Part shown: positions 8,638 to 19,710 of the stretch, piece by piece
Layout of the letters: every line of letters begins with the position of its first letter
Numbering within the stretch: position 1 is the first letter of the stretch
From: Bosea vaviloviae
Lineage (GTDB): Bacteria > Pseudomonadota > Alphaproteobacteria > Rhizobiales > Beijerinckiaceae
Assembly: GCF_001741865.1 (NCBI RefSeq)
Contig: NZ_CP017147.1
Span: 1,019,001-1,083,000, forward strand
Direction: 5' to 3'
DNA: 64,000 nucleotides
Notes under the pieces: generated by a model
Seen by the model: only the letters and a program-made list of their open reading frames with translations
What the model was told of the DNA's origin: nothing
Databases searched by the model: none
Made by a program: the position numbers and the translations under genes

Positions 8638-10221
8638 TCATGCCCGCCGCTTGCGCAAGTAGCGCGGCAAGGGGAAGGCGCCAAAGGCGCCCAGCAGCCA
8701 GCCGACAGCGCCATAGGCGAGAGCTCCCCCAGTGCACAGAGCCAGCAGCGCCACGACCCGCCAGGGCGTCGATTGCGGCGGCGCCAGCCTGGCGGCGAGC
8801 AGCGAGGAGAGAACCAGCAGAACGCCCAGCATGATGGCGCTGGCCGCGAGGCTGGCGACGATGGGACGCAGATTTGCAATGCTGGGGCGCCAGATTCCGT
8901 CACGCAGCAGCGCAATGCCAAGCAGCATTGCCTGCGTCAGGAAAGCCAGGCTCGCCGCGCAGGCCGCCATCTGGGCGGCGTTGCCGTCTCCGGCCAACGC
9001 ATAGCCGCCCAGCGCCGCGACGAGGACGGCGAGACACCCCGCCAGCAGGGGCAGGCGTGGCGTCTGGCGGGCGAAATAGACCTGTCCGAAGACTTTCGCG
9101 ATGACGGCGAAGGGCAGGCCGAGCGCAAAGCCCGCGAGCGCGGCGGCGGTGCGGGCGCGATCCTCGGCGCCGAAGCGGCCATGCTCGAACAGCACGGAGA
9201 CGATCGGTTCCGCCAACACGAAAAGCGCGAGCGCCGCCGGCAGCGCCAGCGCGAGGCCCAGCGCCAGCGCCTGTCCGAGCCGGGCGTCCGGCCCGCTCGT
9301 CTTCGCCGAATCGGCCATTTCGGACAAGACGACGGTGCCCATCGCCACGCCGACGAAGCCGAGCGGCAGCTGAAAGACACGGTCGGCATAATATAGCGCG
9401 GCGACCGAGCCCGGCTCGGCGGAGGCGATCTGCGTCGCCACCAGCAGCACGAGCTGCGCGGTCGAGGCCGCCAGCAAGGTCGCGCCGCCGGTCGCGACCA
9501 GCCGTGCCATCTCAGGCGACCAGCGCAGGCTCGGGCGCGCAAGCCCCATCTTGCGCAGGGCGAACAGGATCAGGCCGAGATGGGCGAGCCCGGTCAGGCT
9601 GACCAAGGCAGCTTGCGACTGCGCCGCAAGCTCGGCCTCCAGGCCGCGCCCCAGCGAGACCATGAGGAAGCCGACCAGAAGCGCGTTCATCAGCGCGGGC
9701 GCGAGCGCGGCCAGCGTGAAGCGCTTCTCCGCGTTGAGCACGGCCGCCAGCATGGCGGCCAGCGTCGTCAGCAGCAGGAAAGGCAGCATCAGCCTGGTGT
9801 AATGCGCGGCGAGCGCCAGCGTCTGCGGCTCCTCCGCGAAGCCGCCGGCCAGGCCCAGCACGACCCAGGGCGCAAAGATTTCGCCGAGCACGACCAGGCC
9901 AAGCAACAGCAGGCCGAGATGTCCGACCGCCTCACCGGTGAACCGCCTGGCCGCCGCCCCGCCGCGCTCCGCCTTGATGGCGAGGTAGAGCGGCACGAAG
10001 GGCGCGTTCAACCCGCCTTCGCCGAGCACGCGCCGCACCAGATTGGGCAGGCGCAGCGCGGCGAGAAAGGCGTCAGCCACCGGGCCTGCGCCCAATAACC
10101 TTGCGATCAGCACGTCGCGGGCGAAGCCGAGCAGGCGCGACAGGATCGTCGCCGTGCCGACGACCGCGGAATCGCGGGCGAGGCGGGATGATTCCGGCGC
10201 GTCCTCCGCCGGCTTCTGCAT
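8638..10221 (-). CDS. murJ: Lipid II flippase MurJ
   Basis: 527 codons, multi-pass MOP-superfamily membrane protein. MurJ flips lipid II across the inner membrane for peptidoglycan assembly. The N-terminal segment [19 protein letters not shown] and the following [21 protein letters not shown] carry the conserved Arg residues of the MurJ cavity. Its ATG (10219-10221) shares a base with the hslU stop (TGATG), so translation is probably coupled to the heat-shock protease genes, an uncommon neighbour. trpS follows. Confidence 0.94.
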   Translation of the reverse strand: MQKPAEDAPESSRLARDSAVVGTATILSRLLGFARDVLIARLLGAGPVADAFLAALRLPNLVRRVLGEGGLNAPFVPLYLAIKAERGGAAARRFTGEAVGHLGLLLLGLVVLGEIFAPWVVLGLAGGFAEEPQTLALAAHYTRLMLPFLLLTTLAAMLAAVLNAEKRFTLAALAPALMNALLVGFLMVSLGRGLEAELAAQSQAALVSLTGLAHLGLILFALRKMGLARPSLRWSPEMARLVATGGATLLAASTAQLVLLVATQIASAEPGSVAALYYADRVFQLPLGFVGVAMGTVVLSEMADSAKTSGPDARLGQALALGLALALPAALALFVLAEPIVSVLFEHGRFGAEDRARTAAALAGFALGLPFAVIAKVFGQVYFARQTPRLPLLAGCLAVLVAALGGYALAGDGNAAQMAACAASLAFLTQAMLLGIALLRDGIWRPSIANLRPIVASLAASAIMLGVLLVLSSLLAARLAPPQSTPWRVVALLALCTGGALAYGAVGWLLGAFGAFPLPRYLRKRRA

Positions 10222-11531
10222 CAGAGGATGAACCGGCTCAAATCGGCGTTCTTCGCGAGATCGCCGATGCGCGCCTCGACATAGGCTCCGTCGATCGTGA
10301 CCGTGTCGCCGGAGCGGTCGGGCGCGGTGAAGGAAATCTCGTCGAGAATGCGCTCGATCACGGTCTGCAGCCGCCGCGCGCCGATGTTCTCGACCGTCGA
10401 ATTCACATCCACCGCGATGCGCGCGATCGCGTCGATCGCGTCCGGCGTGAAGGTCACCGTCACCTCCTCGGTCGCCATCAGCGCCACCGTCTGCTTGATC
10501 AGGCTCGCTTCCGTCTCGGTCAGGATGCGCTTGAAATCCTCGACGTCGAGCGGGTGCAGTTCGACTCGGATCGGCAGGCGGCCCTGCAATTCCGGCAAGA
10601 GGTCGGAGGGTCGCGAGACGTGGAAGGCGCCCGACGCGATGAACAGGATGTGGTCGCTCTTCACCGCACCGTGCTTGGTCGCGACCGTCGTGCCCTCGAT
10701 CAGCGGCAGGAGGTCGCGCTGCACGCCCTCGCGCGAAACGTCGGCCCCGCTTTTGCCCTCGCGGGAGCAGATCTTGTCGATCTCGTCGAGGAAGACGATG
10801 CCGTTGTTCTCGACCTCGCGGATCGCGGCCTGGACGATCGCCTCCTGGTCGATCAGCTTGTCGCTCTCCTCGGTCAGGAGCGGGCCATAGGCGTCCTTGA
10901 CCAGCACGCGCCTCGGCTTGCCCTTCTGGCCGAAGGCCTTTCCGAACATGTCGCTGAGATTGATCGCGCCGATCGAGGCGCCGGGCATGCCGGGAAGCTC
11001 GAACATCGGCGCGGCCGAGCTGCCGCCCGATGCGATCTCGACCTCGATTTCCTTCTCGTCGAGCTCGTTGGCGCGCAGCTTGCGGCGGAAGCTGTCGCGG
11101 GTCGCGGGGCTCGCGGTCGAGCCGACCAGCGCGTCGAGCACGCGCTCCTCGGCGGCGATATGGGCTTTTGCCTGCACGTCCTTGCGCCGGCTCTCGCGCA
11201 CCAGCCCGATCGCGACCTCGACGAGATCGCGCACGATCGATTCGACATCGCGGCCGACATAGCCGACCTCGGTGAACTTGGTCGCCTCGACCTTGAGGAA
11301 GGGCGCGCCGGCGAGCTTGGCGAGGCGACGCGCGATCTCGGTCTTGCCGCAGCCGGTCGGCCCGATCATCAGGATGTTCTTGGGAGAAACCTCCTCGCGC
11401 AGCGGTCCTTCGAGCTGCTGCCGGCGCCAGCGATTGCGCAGCGCGATGGCGACAGCGCGCTTGGCGTCATTCTGGCCGACGATGAAACGGTCGAGTTCGG
11501 AGACGATCTCGCGGGGAGAGAAGGAGGTCAT
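10221..11531 (-). CDS. hslU: ATP-dependent protease ATPase subunit HslU
   Basis: 436 codons, the usual length. AAA+ unfoldase that feeds substrates to HslV. Walker A is GPTGCGKTE, Walker [11 protein letters not shown], with the intermediate I-domain between (about residues 110-230), sensor region [19 protein letters not shown], pore loop EVGYVGRD and the C-terminal tail ending DLSRFIL, which inserts into HslV. It lies 22 bp downstream of hslV; its stop overlaps the murJ start. Confidence 0.97.
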   Translation of the reverse strand: MTSFSPREIVSELDRFIVGQNDAKRAVAIALRNRWRRQQLEGPLREEVSPKNILMIGPTGCGKTEIARRLAKLAGAPFLKVEATKFTEVGYVGRDVESIVRDLVEVAIGLVRESRRKDVQAKAHIAAEERVLDALVGSTASPATRDSFRRKLRANELDEKEIEVEIASGGSSAAPMFELPGMPGASIGAINLSDMFGKAFGQKGKPRRVLVKDAYGPLLTEESDKLIDQEAIVQAAIREVENNGIVFLDEIDKICSREGKSGADVSREGVQRDLLPLIEGTTVATKHGAVKSDHILFIASGAFHVSRPSDLLPELQGRLPIRVELHPLDVEDFKRILTETEASLIKQTVALMATEEVTVTFTPDAIDAIARIAVDVNSTVENIGARRLQTVIERILDEISFTAPDRSGDTVTIDGAYVEARIGDLAKNADLSRFIL

Positions 11532-11553
11532 TTGCTGTCCGTAAATCAGGCCG

Positions 11554-12123
<570 letters not shown>

Positions 12124-12162
12124 TGCGATTTTGCTTCGGCTTTTGACAATTGGGTGTCGCCA

Positions 12163-12191
12163 ACATGTTCAGGCTGGAGCCCGGTATCAAG
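12163..12191 (-). promoter_or_regulatory. Possible RpoH-type promoter of hslV
   Basis: On the minus strand CTTGAT (12186-12191), a 17-base spacer and ACATGT (12163-12168) precede the hslV ATG by about 40 bp. The CTTG box fits sigma-32 promoters; the -10 box is a weak match. The heat-shock assignment leans on hslVU being a classic sigma-32 target. Confidence 0.3.
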
Positions 12192-12239
12192 AGCAAGCGA
12201 GCGAAACGCTGAACCGGCAGCGACCAGATGAGCCCCTTC

Positions 12240-12332
12240 CGTCATGGTGGGGCTCGTCCCGACTATCCACGTCTTTCCCGTCGAGGTCGGTGTTCAAGAC
12301 GTGGATGCTCGCCACAAGGGCGAGCATGACGG
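12240..12332. repeat. Long imperfect hairpin repeat
   Basis: CGTCATG...TATCCACGTCTTT (12240-12276) is mirrored by AAGACGTGGATG...GCATGACG (12296-12332). It fills the divergent hslV-hisB gap of about 300 bp and is a two-armed version of the repeat near 6.8, 28.9 and 51.4 kb. Confidence 0.65.
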
Positions 12333-12426
12333 CCGGTGCTCCGATCGCGATGGCCTTCGCCGTGCCCGCCTGCTAAAGCGGGCGAAATTCCGCAAACGCG
12401 AAATTCCACAAACAACAGAGGCCGGC

Positions 12427-13014
12427 ATGCGTTCTGGCGAAGTGAAGCGCCGCACCAATGAGACCGACATCGCGGTCAAGCTCGTGCTCGACGGCACCGG
12501 CAAGGCCGAGATTGCGACCGGCGTCGGCTTCTTCGACCATATGCTCGACCTGTTCGCCCGCCATTCGCTGATCGACACCAGCATCACCGTGAAGGGCGAC
12601 ACCCATATCGACGATCACCATTCGGTCGAGGATGCCGGCATCGCATTGGGCGAGGCGCTTCGCCAAGCGCTCGGCGACAAGAAGGGCATCCGCCGCTATG
12701 CCGACGTGCATCTGCCGATGGACGAGACGCTGACCCGCGTCGCGGTCGACGTCTCCGGCCGGCCGTTCCTCGTCTTCCGCACGCTTTTCAAGGCGGAGAA
12801 GATCGGCAGCTTCGACACCGAATTGGTGCGCGAGTTCTTCCAGGCTTTCGCGATGAATGCCGGCATCACACTGCATGTCGAGACGCTCTATGGCGACAAC
12901 GCCCATCATATCGCCGAGAGCTGCTTCAAGGGCCTGGCGCGCGCCTTGCGGCAGGCGCTCGAGGTCGATCCGCGCGAGGGCGGCCGCGTGCCCTCGACCA
13001 AGGGCGCTCTCTGA
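12427..13014 (+). CDS. hisB: Imidazoleglycerol-phosphate dehydratase
   Basis: 195 codons from ATG 12427; upstream open frame belongs to a repeat. Catalyses the sixth step of histidine synthesis (IGP to imidazole acetol phosphate). Manganese-binding motifs [12 protein letters not shown] and [13 protein letters not shown] are intact, as is [14 protein letters not shown]. It is the monofunctional form, without a HisB phosphatase domain. First gene of the his operon here. Confidence 0.97.
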   Translation: MRSGEVKRRTNETDIAVKLVLDGTGKAEIATGVGFFDHMLDLFARHSLIDTSITVKGDTHIDDHHSVEDAGIALGEALRQALGDKKGIRRYADVHLPMDETLTRVAVDVSGRPFLVFRTLFKAEKIGSFDTELVREFFQAFAMNAGITLHVETLYGDNAHHIAESCFKGLARALRQALEVDPREGGRVPSTKGAL

Positions 13015-13024
13015 GGAGACGACG

Positions 13025-13510
13025 ATGGCGTTCTATACCGTGATGATCCCGCCGCCGGGCTCCGGCGGTCCGCGCGAGGAGATCGAGCAGGCGCGCCTGC
13101 TGCCGGAGACGTTTACCTGGTCGGCCTTCGTGCTGGGCGGGTTCTGGCTGCTGTTCAACCGGCTCTGGCTGGCGACCGTCGTTTTCGCGCTTATCTGGGG
13201 CGCGCTGTTCTATGTGCAGAGCCGCTTCGGCCTCAGCACCGGTGCGTTGCTCCTGGCGCATTGGGCGCTGGCGCTGTTTCTTGGTTTCGAGGGCCAGAAC
13301 CTGATCGCCCGCAAGCTCGCGCGCCAGGGCTGGCGGCTGGCCGATGTCGTCGAGGCGCGGGGACTGCCCGAGGCCGAGCGGCGCTATTTCGAGCGTGCCC
13401 TGGCCGGCGAGGTCGTGCCGCCGCGCGCGGCCCCGGTTGCACCCGCACGCCCGCAGCCCGCAGCCTCGCTGCCGATCATCGGCCTGTTCCCGGAGGCGCG
13501 GGGCCGATGA
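13025..13510 (+). CDS. DUF2628 membrane protein within his operon
   Basis: 161 codons from ATG 13025. Cytosolic N-terminus ([11 protein letters not shown]), then [18 protein letters not shown] and two further hydrophobic segments, then a basic/proline-alanine tail. This is the DUF2628 pattern; no function is established. It starts 10 bp after hisB and overlaps hisH as ATGA (13507-13510). A small membrane protein at this place in the his operon is common in Rhizobiales, but a role in histidine synthesis is unproven. Confidence 0.75.
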   Translation: MAFYTVMIPPPGSGGPREEIEQARLLPETFTWSAFVLGGFWLLFNRLWLATVVFALIWGALFYVQSRFGLSTGALLLAHWALALFLGFEGQNLIARKLARQGWRLADVVEARGLPEAERRYFERALAGEVVPPRAAPVAPARPQPAASLPIIGLFPEARGR

Positions 13511-14163
13511 GCCAGCTCGTCACCATCATCGACTACGGCTCGGGCAATCTGCACTCGGCCGCCAAGGCTTTCGAGCGTGCGGCGAGCGAGGCCGGCATTG
13601 CCTCGACCATCCGCGTCACCAGCGACACCGCCGAGGTGCGCCGGGCCGATCGCATCGTGCTGCCTGGTGTCGGCGCCTTCGCCGATTGCCGGCGCGGGCT
13701 CGATGCCGTGCCGGGCATGGTCGAGACCCTCGATGAGGTCGTCCGCCGGAAGCAGCGGCCTTTCCTGGGCATCTGCGTCGGCATGCAGCTTCTGGCCTCG
13801 CGCGGGCTCGAATACACCGTGACGCAGGGCCTTGGCTGGATTCCAGGCGATGTCGCACTGATCGTGCCCGATGATGACAGCCTCAAGATCCCGCATATGG
13901 GCTGGAACACCCTGCACAAGCAGGACGAGCATGCGCTGCTCGACGGCATCGAGACCGGGCCGGAAGGGCTGCACGCCTATTTCGTGCACTCTTATGCGCT
14001 GACGCCCACGCGGTCTGAGGATGTGCTGGCGCTGACCGAGCATGGCGGCCCCGTCACCGCGATGGTGGCGCGTGGCAATGTCGCCGGCACGCAGTTCCAC
14101 CCCGAGAAGAGCCAGAAGCTCGGCTTGAAGCTGATCGCCAATTTCCTCAGGTGGACGCCGTGA
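13507..14163 (+). CDS. hisH: Imidazole glycerol phosphate synthase, glutaminase subunit
   Basis: 218 codons. Class I glutamine amidotransferase that delivers ammonia to HisF. Nucleophile Cys is in [10 protein letters not shown]; the His-Glu partners are in [15 protein letters not shown] oxyanion region also present. The ATG overlaps the preceding gene as ATGA and the stop overlaps the hisA GTG, so it is translationally coupled on both sides. Its partner hisF is separated by the antiparallel PheC-like gene. Confidence 0.97.
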   Translation: MSQLVTIIDYGSGNLHSAAKAFERAASEAGIASTIRVTSDTAEVRRADRIVLPGVGAFADCRRGLDAVPGMVETLDEVVRRKQRPFLGICVGMQLLASRGLEYTVTQGLGWIPGDVALIVPDDDSLKIPHMGWNTLHKQDEHALLDGIETGPEGLHAYFVHSYALTPTRSEDVLALTEHGGPVTAMVARGNVAGTQFHPEKSQKLGLKLIANFLRWTP

Positions 14164-14906
14164 TTCTGTTTCCCGCCATCGATCTCAAGGATGGCCAGTG
14201 CGTCCGCCTCAAACAGGGCGACATGGGCCAGGCCACCGTCTTCAATGACGATCCGGCTGCTCAAGCAGCCGCCTTCGAGGCCCAGGGCTTCCACTGGCTG
14301 CATGTGGTGGATCTCGACGGCGCCTTCGCGGGCAAGCCGATGAATGCGGCGGCTGTCGAGGCGATCCTCGCCCGCGTCGCCTTCCCGGTGCAGCTCGGCG
14401 GTGGCATCCGCGACATGGCGACTGTCGAGGGCTGGCTGAGGAAGGGCGTGCGCCGTGTCATCATCGGCACGGCCGCGGTGCGCGATCCCGGCTTCGTCAA
14501 AGCGGCGGCAAAGGCCTTTCCGGGCCAGGTCGCGGTCGGCATCGATGCGCGCGACGGCTATGTCGCAGTCGAAGGCTGGGCCGAAACCTCGGCGCTGGCG
14601 GCGGATGATCTCGGCCGCCGCTTCGAGGATGCCGGCGTCGCGGCGATCGTCTACACCGACATCGCCCGCGACGGCATGCTCCAGGGCATCAATTGGGACG
14701 GCACCATCGCGCTGGCGAAGGCCTTGACGATCCCCGTCATCGCCTCGGGCGGGCTTGCCTCCATGGCCGACATCGAGCGGCTCTGTGCGCCCGATGCGGC
14801 AATCCTGGAGGGCGCGATTACGGGCCGGGCGCTCTATGACGGGCGGATCGACCCGAGCGCTGCGCTGGCGCGGGTGGCGAAGGCCGGAAGCGAGGCGGCG
14901 GCCTGA
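14160..14906 (+). CDS. hisA: ProFAR isomerase HisA
   Basis: 248 codons. TIM-barrel isomerase converting ProFAR to PRFAR. I chose GTG at 14160 ([13 protein letters not shown]) because it overlaps the hisH stop as GTGA with an AGGTGG just upstream; another GTG three codons earlier is possible. The catalytic Asp residues are in PAIDLKDG and [14 protein letters not shown], and both phosphate-binding loops ([14 protein letters not shown]) are visible. Confidence 0.96.
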   Translation: MILFPAIDLKDGQCVRLKQGDMGQATVFNDDPAAQAAAFEAQGFHWLHVVDLDGAFAGKPMNAAAVEAILARVAFPVQLGGGIRDMATVEGWLRKGVRRVIIGTAAVRDPGFVKAAAKAFPGQVAVGIDARDGYVAVEGWAETSALAADDLGRRFEDAGVAAIVYTDIARDGMLQGINWDGTIALAKALTIPVIASGGLASMADIERLCAPDAAILEGAITGRALYDGRIDPSAALARVAKAGSEAAA

Positions 14907-14933
14907 GCCGCCGACTGCTGCCGGTTTGATCCC

Positions 14934-15725
14934 TCACTTCACGAACTGGTTGTAGATCCCGGCGAATTCGCCTGTCGCCTTGGCCAGATGCAGCCATTGG
15001 TCGACGAAGGCCTTGAAGGTCGCGTCGCCGCGCGGGAGCATGTAGCCCATCTCGCCATATTGCAGCGGCTCGTCGGGATTGACAGCGCATAAGCCGGGCT
15101 TGGCCTTCTCCTGGACCTTGGTCTCGATCGATTCCGAGATCATCAGATCGGCCCGGCCGGCCAGGATCTCGTCGAAGATGGTGACATTGTCCGGGTAGAC
15201 GCGGATGTCGGCCTTCTTGAAGTTCGCCCGCACGAAACGCTCATTGGTGCCGCCGGGATTGACCACGACACGGGTCTCCGGCTTGTCGATGTCGGCGATT
15301 GTCTGGAACTTCGCCTTGTCGGCGCAGCGCACGATCGGCGCCTTGCCGTTGATGAGGTAAGGCGCGGAGAAGAAGACCTTCTTCTGTCGGTCGAGCGTCA
15401 CCGAAATGCCGCCCATGGCGACGTCGCATTTTCCCGCCCCCATATCGGTCAGGAGATCGGACCATTTCGTCTGGACGAACTTGGCCTCGACGCCGAGCGC
15501 CTTGGCGAGCGATTTCGCCAGCTCGATGTCGATGCCCTCATAGCTGCCGTCCTTGGCGAGGGTGAACGGCTTGTAGTCGCCGGTGGTGCAGACCTGCAGC
15601 GCGCCGCGGCTCTGGATGCCGTCGAGCTGGCTCGCCGGGGCCTGGGCGAGCGCAGCTGCGCTCAGGCCGAGCCCGGCAGCGAGGCCAAGCCCGACAGTGA
15701 GGCACTTGAATACCGTCGTGATCAT
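14934..15725 (-). CDS. Periplasmic cyclohexadienyl dehydratase-like protein (PheC type)
   Basis: 263 codons from ATG 15725. A Sec signal peptide runs to about residue 28 ([17 protein letters not shown]). The mature protein has the type-3 solute-binding fold. It resembles Pseudomonas PheC more than amino-acid binding proteins: [33 protein letters not shown] and [12 protein letters not shown] match PheC as I recall it, and the Glu of ISESIETK aligns with the PheC catalytic acid region. PheC turns prephenate or arogenate into phenylpyruvate or phenylalanine in the periplasm. A plain ABC binding protein is the alternative. It lies antiparallel between hisA and hisF with no permease genes nearby. 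Confidence 0.7.
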   Translation of the reverse strand: MITTVFKCLTVGLGLAAGLGLSAAALAQAPASQLDGIQSRGALQVCTTGDYKPFTLAKDGSYEGIDIELAKSLAKALGVEAKFVQTKWSDLLTDMGAGKCDVAMGGISVTLDRQKKVFFSAPYLINGKAPIVRCADKAKFQTIADIDKPETRVVVNPGGTNERFVRANFKKADIRVYPDNVTIFDEILAGRADLMISESIETKVQEKAKPGLCAVNPDEPLQYGEMGYMLPRGDATFKAFVDQWLHLAKATGEFAGIYNQFVK

Positions 15726-15880
15726 CGTGGAAACCCCTCGGTTTTTGCTTATGGCGAGCAGGAGAGCAGGGAACGCGCCACCGATCAATCCGGGCCCCCT
15801 GCGGGCTGTGTTTGCGTGCCGGGCGGCCGCGGCGCTATATGCGCTCGATTATCCGATTTCGCCTTGACCCAGCAGCACTG

Positions 15881-16645
15881 ATGACCCTGAAAACCCGCAT
15901 CATCCCCTGCCTCGACGTCAAGGACGGCCGCGTCGTCAAGGGCGTGAAGTTTCTCGATCTCGTCGACGCCGGCGATCCGGTCGAAGCCGCCAAGGCCTAT
16001 GACGCGGCGGGCGCCGATGAGCTCTGTTTTCTCGACATCACGGCGAGCCATGAGGATCGCGGCATCCTGTTCGATGTCGTCACCCGCACGGCCGAGGCCT
16101 GCTTCATGCCGCTGACGGTGGGCGGCGGCGTGCGCAAGGTCGAGGATATCCGGGCGCTGCTGCTGGCGGGGGCCGACAAGGTCTCGATCAACACGGCGGC
16201 CGTGACCAATCGCGGTTTCGTCAAGGAGGCGGCGGAAAAGTTCGGCGGCCAATGCGTCGTCGTCGCCATCGACGCCAAGCAGGTTTCGCCCGGCCGCTGG
16301 GAGATCTTCACCCATGGCGGGCGCAACGCCACGGGGCTCGAGGCCGTCGCCTTCGCCCGCGAGGTCGTCTCGCTCGGCGCCGGCGAACTGCTCGTCACCT
16401 CGATGGACCGCGACGGCACCAAATCGGGCTATGACCTCGGCCTGACCGAGCGCATCGCCGATGCCGTCTCGGTTCCCGTGATCGCCTCGGGCGGCGTCGG
16501 CGATCTCGACGATCTCGTGGCGGGCGTGCGGGATGGCCATGCCAGCGCGGTGCTCGCGGCCTCGATCTTCCATTTCGGCACCTACACGATCCAGCAGGCC
16601 AAGGACCACATGGCGGCGGCGGGCCTGGCGATGCGGCTGGATTGA
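15881..16645 (+). CDS. hisF: Imidazole glycerol phosphate synthase, cyclase subunit
   Basis: 254 codons from ATG 15881 ([16 protein letters not shown]). TIM-barrel cyclase that joins with HisH to make IGP and AICAR. Catalytic Asp residues are in [13 protein letters not shown] and [20 protein letters not shown] and [10 protein letters not shown] bind phosphate. It is separated from hisA by about 970 bp containing the minus-strand PheC-like gene, so it probably has its own promoter in 15726-15880. Confidence 0.97.
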   Translation: MTLKTRIIPCLDVKDGRVVKGVKFLDLVDAGDPVEAAKAYDAAGADELCFLDITASHEDRGILFDVVTRTAEACFMPLTVGGGVRKVEDIRALLLAGADKVSINTAAVTNRGFVKEAAEKFGGQCVVVAIDAKQVSPGRWEIFTHGGRNATGLEAVAFAREVVSLGAGELLVTSMDRDGTKSGYDLGLTERIADAVSVPVIASGGVGDLDDLVAGVRDGHASAVLAASIFHFGTYTIQQAKDHMAAAGLAMRLD

Positions 16646-16649
16646 GCTG

Positions 16650-16970
16650 ATGAGCGCTTTCACCCTCGCGGACCTCGAACGCATCATCGCCGAGCGCGCG
16701 AAAGCCTCGCCCGAGGAATCCTGGACGGCGAAGCTCATCGCGGCGGGGCCTGAACGCGCTGCAAAAAAGCTCGGAGAGGAGGCGGTGGAGGCCGTCATCG
16801 CCGCCGTGAAGGGCGATCGCGACGAGCTGATCGCCGAAAGCGCCGATCTGCTCTATCATCTGTTAGTCGTGCTTTTGTCACGCGATGTTGCATTGCGGGA
16901 CGTGTTGAGCCAGCTTGAGGCCCGCACGGTGCGCTCCGGTCTGGCGGAGAAGGCCGCGCGGTCCCGTTGA
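16650..16970 (+). CDS. hisE: Phosphoribosyl-ATP pyrophosphohydrolase
   Basis: 106 codons, monofunctional HisE. Hydrolyses PR-ATP to PR-AMP, the second step of histidine synthesis. The MazG-like helical core is seen as [18 protein letters not shown] and [15 protein letters not shown], with the metal-binding Glu/Asp residues. It begins 4 bp after hisF. Confidence 0.94.
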   Translation: MSAFTLADLERIIAERAKASPEESWTAKLIAAGPERAAKKLGEEAVEAVIAAVKGDRDELIAESADLLYHLLVVLLSRDVALRDVLSQLEARTVRSGLAEKAARSR

Positions 16971-17024
16971 GAAGCCGAGGCTAGTCCTGCGTTGAACCTC
17001 GAAGCCTGGAATGCGGGTCGCCTC

Positions 17025-17999
17025 ATGGACCAGCGTCTGATCCCTGCCCCGGCCGATCCCGAGCTGGGCTCGCCCTATCGCAGCTTCACGCGCGATGAAT
17101 GGGCGCACTTGCGCGCCGACACGCCGCTGACGCTGTCGGTTGACGACCTGACCAAGCTGCAATCGATCAACGACCCGATCTCGCTGGACGAGATCGTGGC
17201 GATCTACCTGCCGCTGTCGCGCCTGCTCTCGCTTTATGTCGCGGCCACGCAAGGCCTGTTCAAGGCGACGCAGCGCTTCCTGATGGCCGAGGCCGAGGTC
17301 AAGGTTCCCTATATCATCGGCGTCGCCGGCTCGGTCGCCGTCGGCAAGTCGACCACGGCGCGCGTGTTGAAGGCGCTGCTCTCGCGCTGGCCCAACACGC
17401 CCAAGGTCGAGCTCGTCACCACTGACGGCTTCCTTTTGCCCAATGCCGAGCTGGAGCGGCGCGGGCTGATGCAGCGCAAGGGCTTTCCCGAAAGCTATGA
17501 CGGCTCGGCGATCCTGCGCTTCCTCTCCGACGTCAAGGCCGGCAAGCCGTCGGTCTCCGCCCCGGTCTATTCGCATCTGGTCTATGACGTGATGCCGGGC
17601 GAGGAGGTCACGGTCGAGCGGCCCGACATCCTGATCCTGGAAGGCCTGAACGTCCTGCAGCCGAGCCGCATGCCCAAGGACGGCAAAGTCATCCCCTTCG
17701 TCTCGGATTATTTCGACTTCTCGGTCTATCTCGACGCCGACGAGAACGATCTGCATCGCTGGTACGTCAACCGCTTCATGACCTTGCGCCAGACCGCCTT
17801 CCGCGATCCGCGCTCCTTCTTCCGCAAATATGCCGAGATCGACGAGGACGAGGCGCTTTCGATCGCGGAGAAGCTCTGGAGCGGCATCAACCTGCCGAAC
17901 CTGCAGGAAAACATCCTGCCGACCCGCCAGCGCGCCAGCCTGATCCTGACCAAGGGCGCGAGCCACCGCATCCAGCAAGTGGCGCTGCGGCGGCTGTAG
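17025..17999 (+). CDS. coaA: Type I pantothenate kinase
   Basis: 324 codons from ATG 17025; a TTG at 16992 would add 11 residues. Phosphorylates pantothenate in the first committed step of CoA synthesis. The P-loop [15 protein letters not shown] and the TTDGFL and FPESYD motifs are typical of bacterial type I kinases, with the [14 protein letters not shown] end typical of CoaA. It follows hisE, a usual order in Rhizobiales (hisF-hisE-coaA). Confidence 0.95.
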   Translation: MDQRLIPAPADPELGSPYRSFTRDEWAHLRADTPLTLSVDDLTKLQSINDPISLDEIVAIYLPLSRLLSLYVAATQGLFKATQRFLMAEAEVKVPYIIGVAGSVAVGKSTTARVLKALLSRWPNTPKVELVTTDGFLLPNAELERRGLMQRKGFPESYDGSAILRFLSDVKAGKPSVSAPVYSHLVYDVMPGEEVTVERPDILILEGLNVLQPSRMPKDGKVIPFVSDYFDFSVYLDADENDLHRWYVNRFMTLRQTAFRDPRSFFRKYAEIDEDEALSIAEKLWSGINLPNLQENILPTRQRASLILTKGASHRIQQVALRRL

Positions 18000-18006
18000 A
18001 GCCGGC

Positions 18007-18534
18007 ATGACGACCTATGTCGCCCTTCTGCACTCGATCGTGCTCGGCCCCGGCAAGCGGCTGGTGATGGCGGATCTGAAGGCTATGGTGGCGGCGCTCG
18101 GCTTTGGCGATACGCGCAGCTGGGTCGCCACCGGCAATCTGATCTTCGAGGGCGAGGACGAGCCCCTCCCCGCAATTGAGAGCCGATTGGAAGCGGCTTT
18201 CCGTACGCGTTTCGGCAAGCATGTCGATATCATCCTGCGCACGGCGCAGGCCTGGCGGCGGCTTGCCGCCCAAAATCCCTTCCCGGAAGGGAATAGCGCC
18301 GATATCGGCATCCGCGTCATGCGAAGCCCACTCGGCCCGGACGCCTTGTCCAGGCTCGGCAGGATCGCCACGCCCGGTATTGGGCTCGCCCTCGCGGACG
18401 GTGATTTATGGATCGATTTCGGCGGCAAACCGAGCGAGACGAAGCTGCTCTCGCATCTGACGACCAAAAAACTCGGCATCGGCACGCTGCGCAACGCCAA
18501 CACCGTCAATGCGCTTGCCAGGATGCTGGACTGA
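18007..18534 (+). CDS. DUF1697 family protein
   Basis: 175 codons, 7 bp after coaA. The N-terminus TTYVALLHSIVLGPGKRLVM, then SWVATGNLIFEG and the end TLRNANTVNALARM match DUF1697, an alpha/beta family of unknown function found in one copy in many bacteria. No catalytic residues can be named. Probably transcribed with coaA. Confidence 0.8.
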   Translation: MTTYVALLHSIVLGPGKRLVMADLKAMVAALGFGDTRSWVATGNLIFEGEDEPLPAIESRLEAAFRTRFGKHVDIILRTAQAWRRLAAQNPFPEGNSADIGIRVMRSPLGPDALSRLGRIATPGIGLALADGDLWIDFGGKPSETKLLSHLTTKKLGIGTLRNANTVNALARMLD

Positions 18535-18551
18535 TGCCCTGGCCAGCGAGA

Positions 18552-18698
18552 GCATCGGCCCGAAAAGTGGAATGCGGTTTTCGGAAGAAGCCGATGCAAA
18601 ATCAAAGAGCTACAGCATCGGACCGAATACGATATTCGATCCGATGCTGTAGAGCGTTTTCGAGCGAAGTGGATACCGGTTCGCGTGAAGAAAACGCG
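18552..18698. repeat. Three adjacent hairpins (RIME-like intergenic mosaic)
   Basis: GCATCGGC/GCCGATGC (18552-18597), CTACAGCATCGGA/TCCGATGCTGTAG (18610-18652) and GCGTTTTC/GAAAACGC (18654-18697) lie head to tail. The last two resemble the Rhizobium-specific intergenic mosaic elements known from Rhizobiales. They fill the space between the DUF1697 gene and the YqaA-like gene. Confidence 0.7.
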
Positions 18699-18713
18699 GC
18701 GCGATAGGAACTT

Positions 18714-19175
18714 TTGGCGGTGTTGGAGCAGCTCGATCTTTCCGCTCTCGGTCTGATGGCGGGCGCGGCCTTCATTGCCGCGACGCTGCTGCCGGCGCAG
18801 TCGGAGATTGTCTTTGTCGGACTGCTGGCGGCCAAATCCGTCGCGCCGCTGGCTTTGTTCCTGGTCGCGAGTCTCGCCAACACCGCAGGCTCTGTCGCCA
18901 ACTGGTGGCTCGGCCGCTTGATCGCCCATGGCGGCGTCGAGCGCCTGCCGGCAAGGCTGCGGCCCGACCCGGACAAACTCGCCAGGGCGCAGCGCGGGTT
19001 CGCGCGCTTCGGCTGGCCGTCCCTGCTCTTTGCCTGGCTGCCTGTCCTGGGTGATCCGCTGACATTCGTGGCGGGCACGCTGAACTATCCGCTTGGGCGT
19101 TTCATCGGGCTCGTGCTCCTCGGCAAGGCGGCGCGCTATGGCGCGCTCTGGGCCGGCTGGACGACGCTGGCCTGA
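18714..19175 (+). CDS. YqaA-like membrane protein (DedA/SNARE-associated superfamily)
   Basis: 153 codons from TTG 18714, with AGGA about six bases upstream; GTG 18720 is an alternative. Several hydrophobic segments are visible: MAGAAFIAATLLPAQSEIVF, VAPLALFLVASLANTAG and the C-terminal GRFIGLVLLGKAARYG. The SLANTAGSVANWWLGR and AWLPVLGDPLTFVAG motifs match YqaA. Related DedA proteins support lipid flipping or proton-driven homeostasis; the role here is unknown. Confidence 0.78.
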   Translation: MAVLEQLDLSALGLMAGAAFIAATLLPAQSEIVFVGLLAAKSVAPLALFLVASLANTAGSVANWWLGRLIAHGGVERLPARLRPDPDKLARAQRGFARFGWPSLLFAWLPVLGDPLTFVAGTLNYPLGRFIGLVLLGKAARYGALWAGWTTLA

Positions 19176-19248
19176 CGGCCTGCCTTAGCGTTTGCGAAAG
19201 CTTCCGGCTCGGGCTACCAGCAAACGCCCTTTTTCAGGAGACAAGAGC

Positions 19249-19599
19249 ATGAGCATTCAGCGCATCGGCGTCGGCCCCCGCATGTCCAAGGCCGTCGTTC
19301 ACGGCGACACCGTCTATCTCGCCGGCCAGGTTGCCGACAAGGCGGCCGGCAAGAGCGTCGCCGAACAGACCTCCGATATCCTCGGCATCATCGATTCGCT
19401 GCTGGCCGAGGCCGGGACCGACAAGACGAAGCTGCTGATGGTCAACATCTGGCTGGCCGACATGGCGACCTTTGCCGAGATGAACGGTGTCTGGGACAAG
19501 TGGATCGTTGCGGGCGCGACACCGGGCCGCGCCACGGTCGAGGCCAAGCTCGCCGCGCCGCAGTTCACGGTCGAGATCGCGGTCATCGCGGCCAAGTAA
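19249..19599 (+). CDS. RidA/YjgF family enamine/imine deaminase
   Basis: 116 codons from ATG 19249 behind CAGGAG. RidA proteins hydrolyse reactive enamine/imine intermediates released by PLP enzymes. YLAGQVADKAAG, LLMVNIWLADM and PGRATVEAKLAAP are family motifs; the last carries the conserved substrate Arg. It belongs to a more divergent RidA branch than classic RidA. A PLP aminotransferase is encoded 1.5 kb downstream, a plausible functional link but not an operon (opposite strand). Confidence 0.88.
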   Translation: MSIQRIGVGPRMSKAVVHGDTVYLAGQVADKAAGKSVAEQTSDILGIIDSLLAEAGTDKTKLLMVNIWLADMATFAEMNGVWDKWIVAGATPGRATVEAKLAAPQFTVEIAVIAAK

Positions 19600-19710
19600 G
19601 ACGTCGCCAAGTAAGGCGCCAGCGCCAAGCCGGGACGGGAGGCAGCCATTAGTCAGTCCGAGGAGCTCGCGCCGCTCCTGGCGCGCGTCGCCGGGCGATA
19701 CGGCCTGCCG

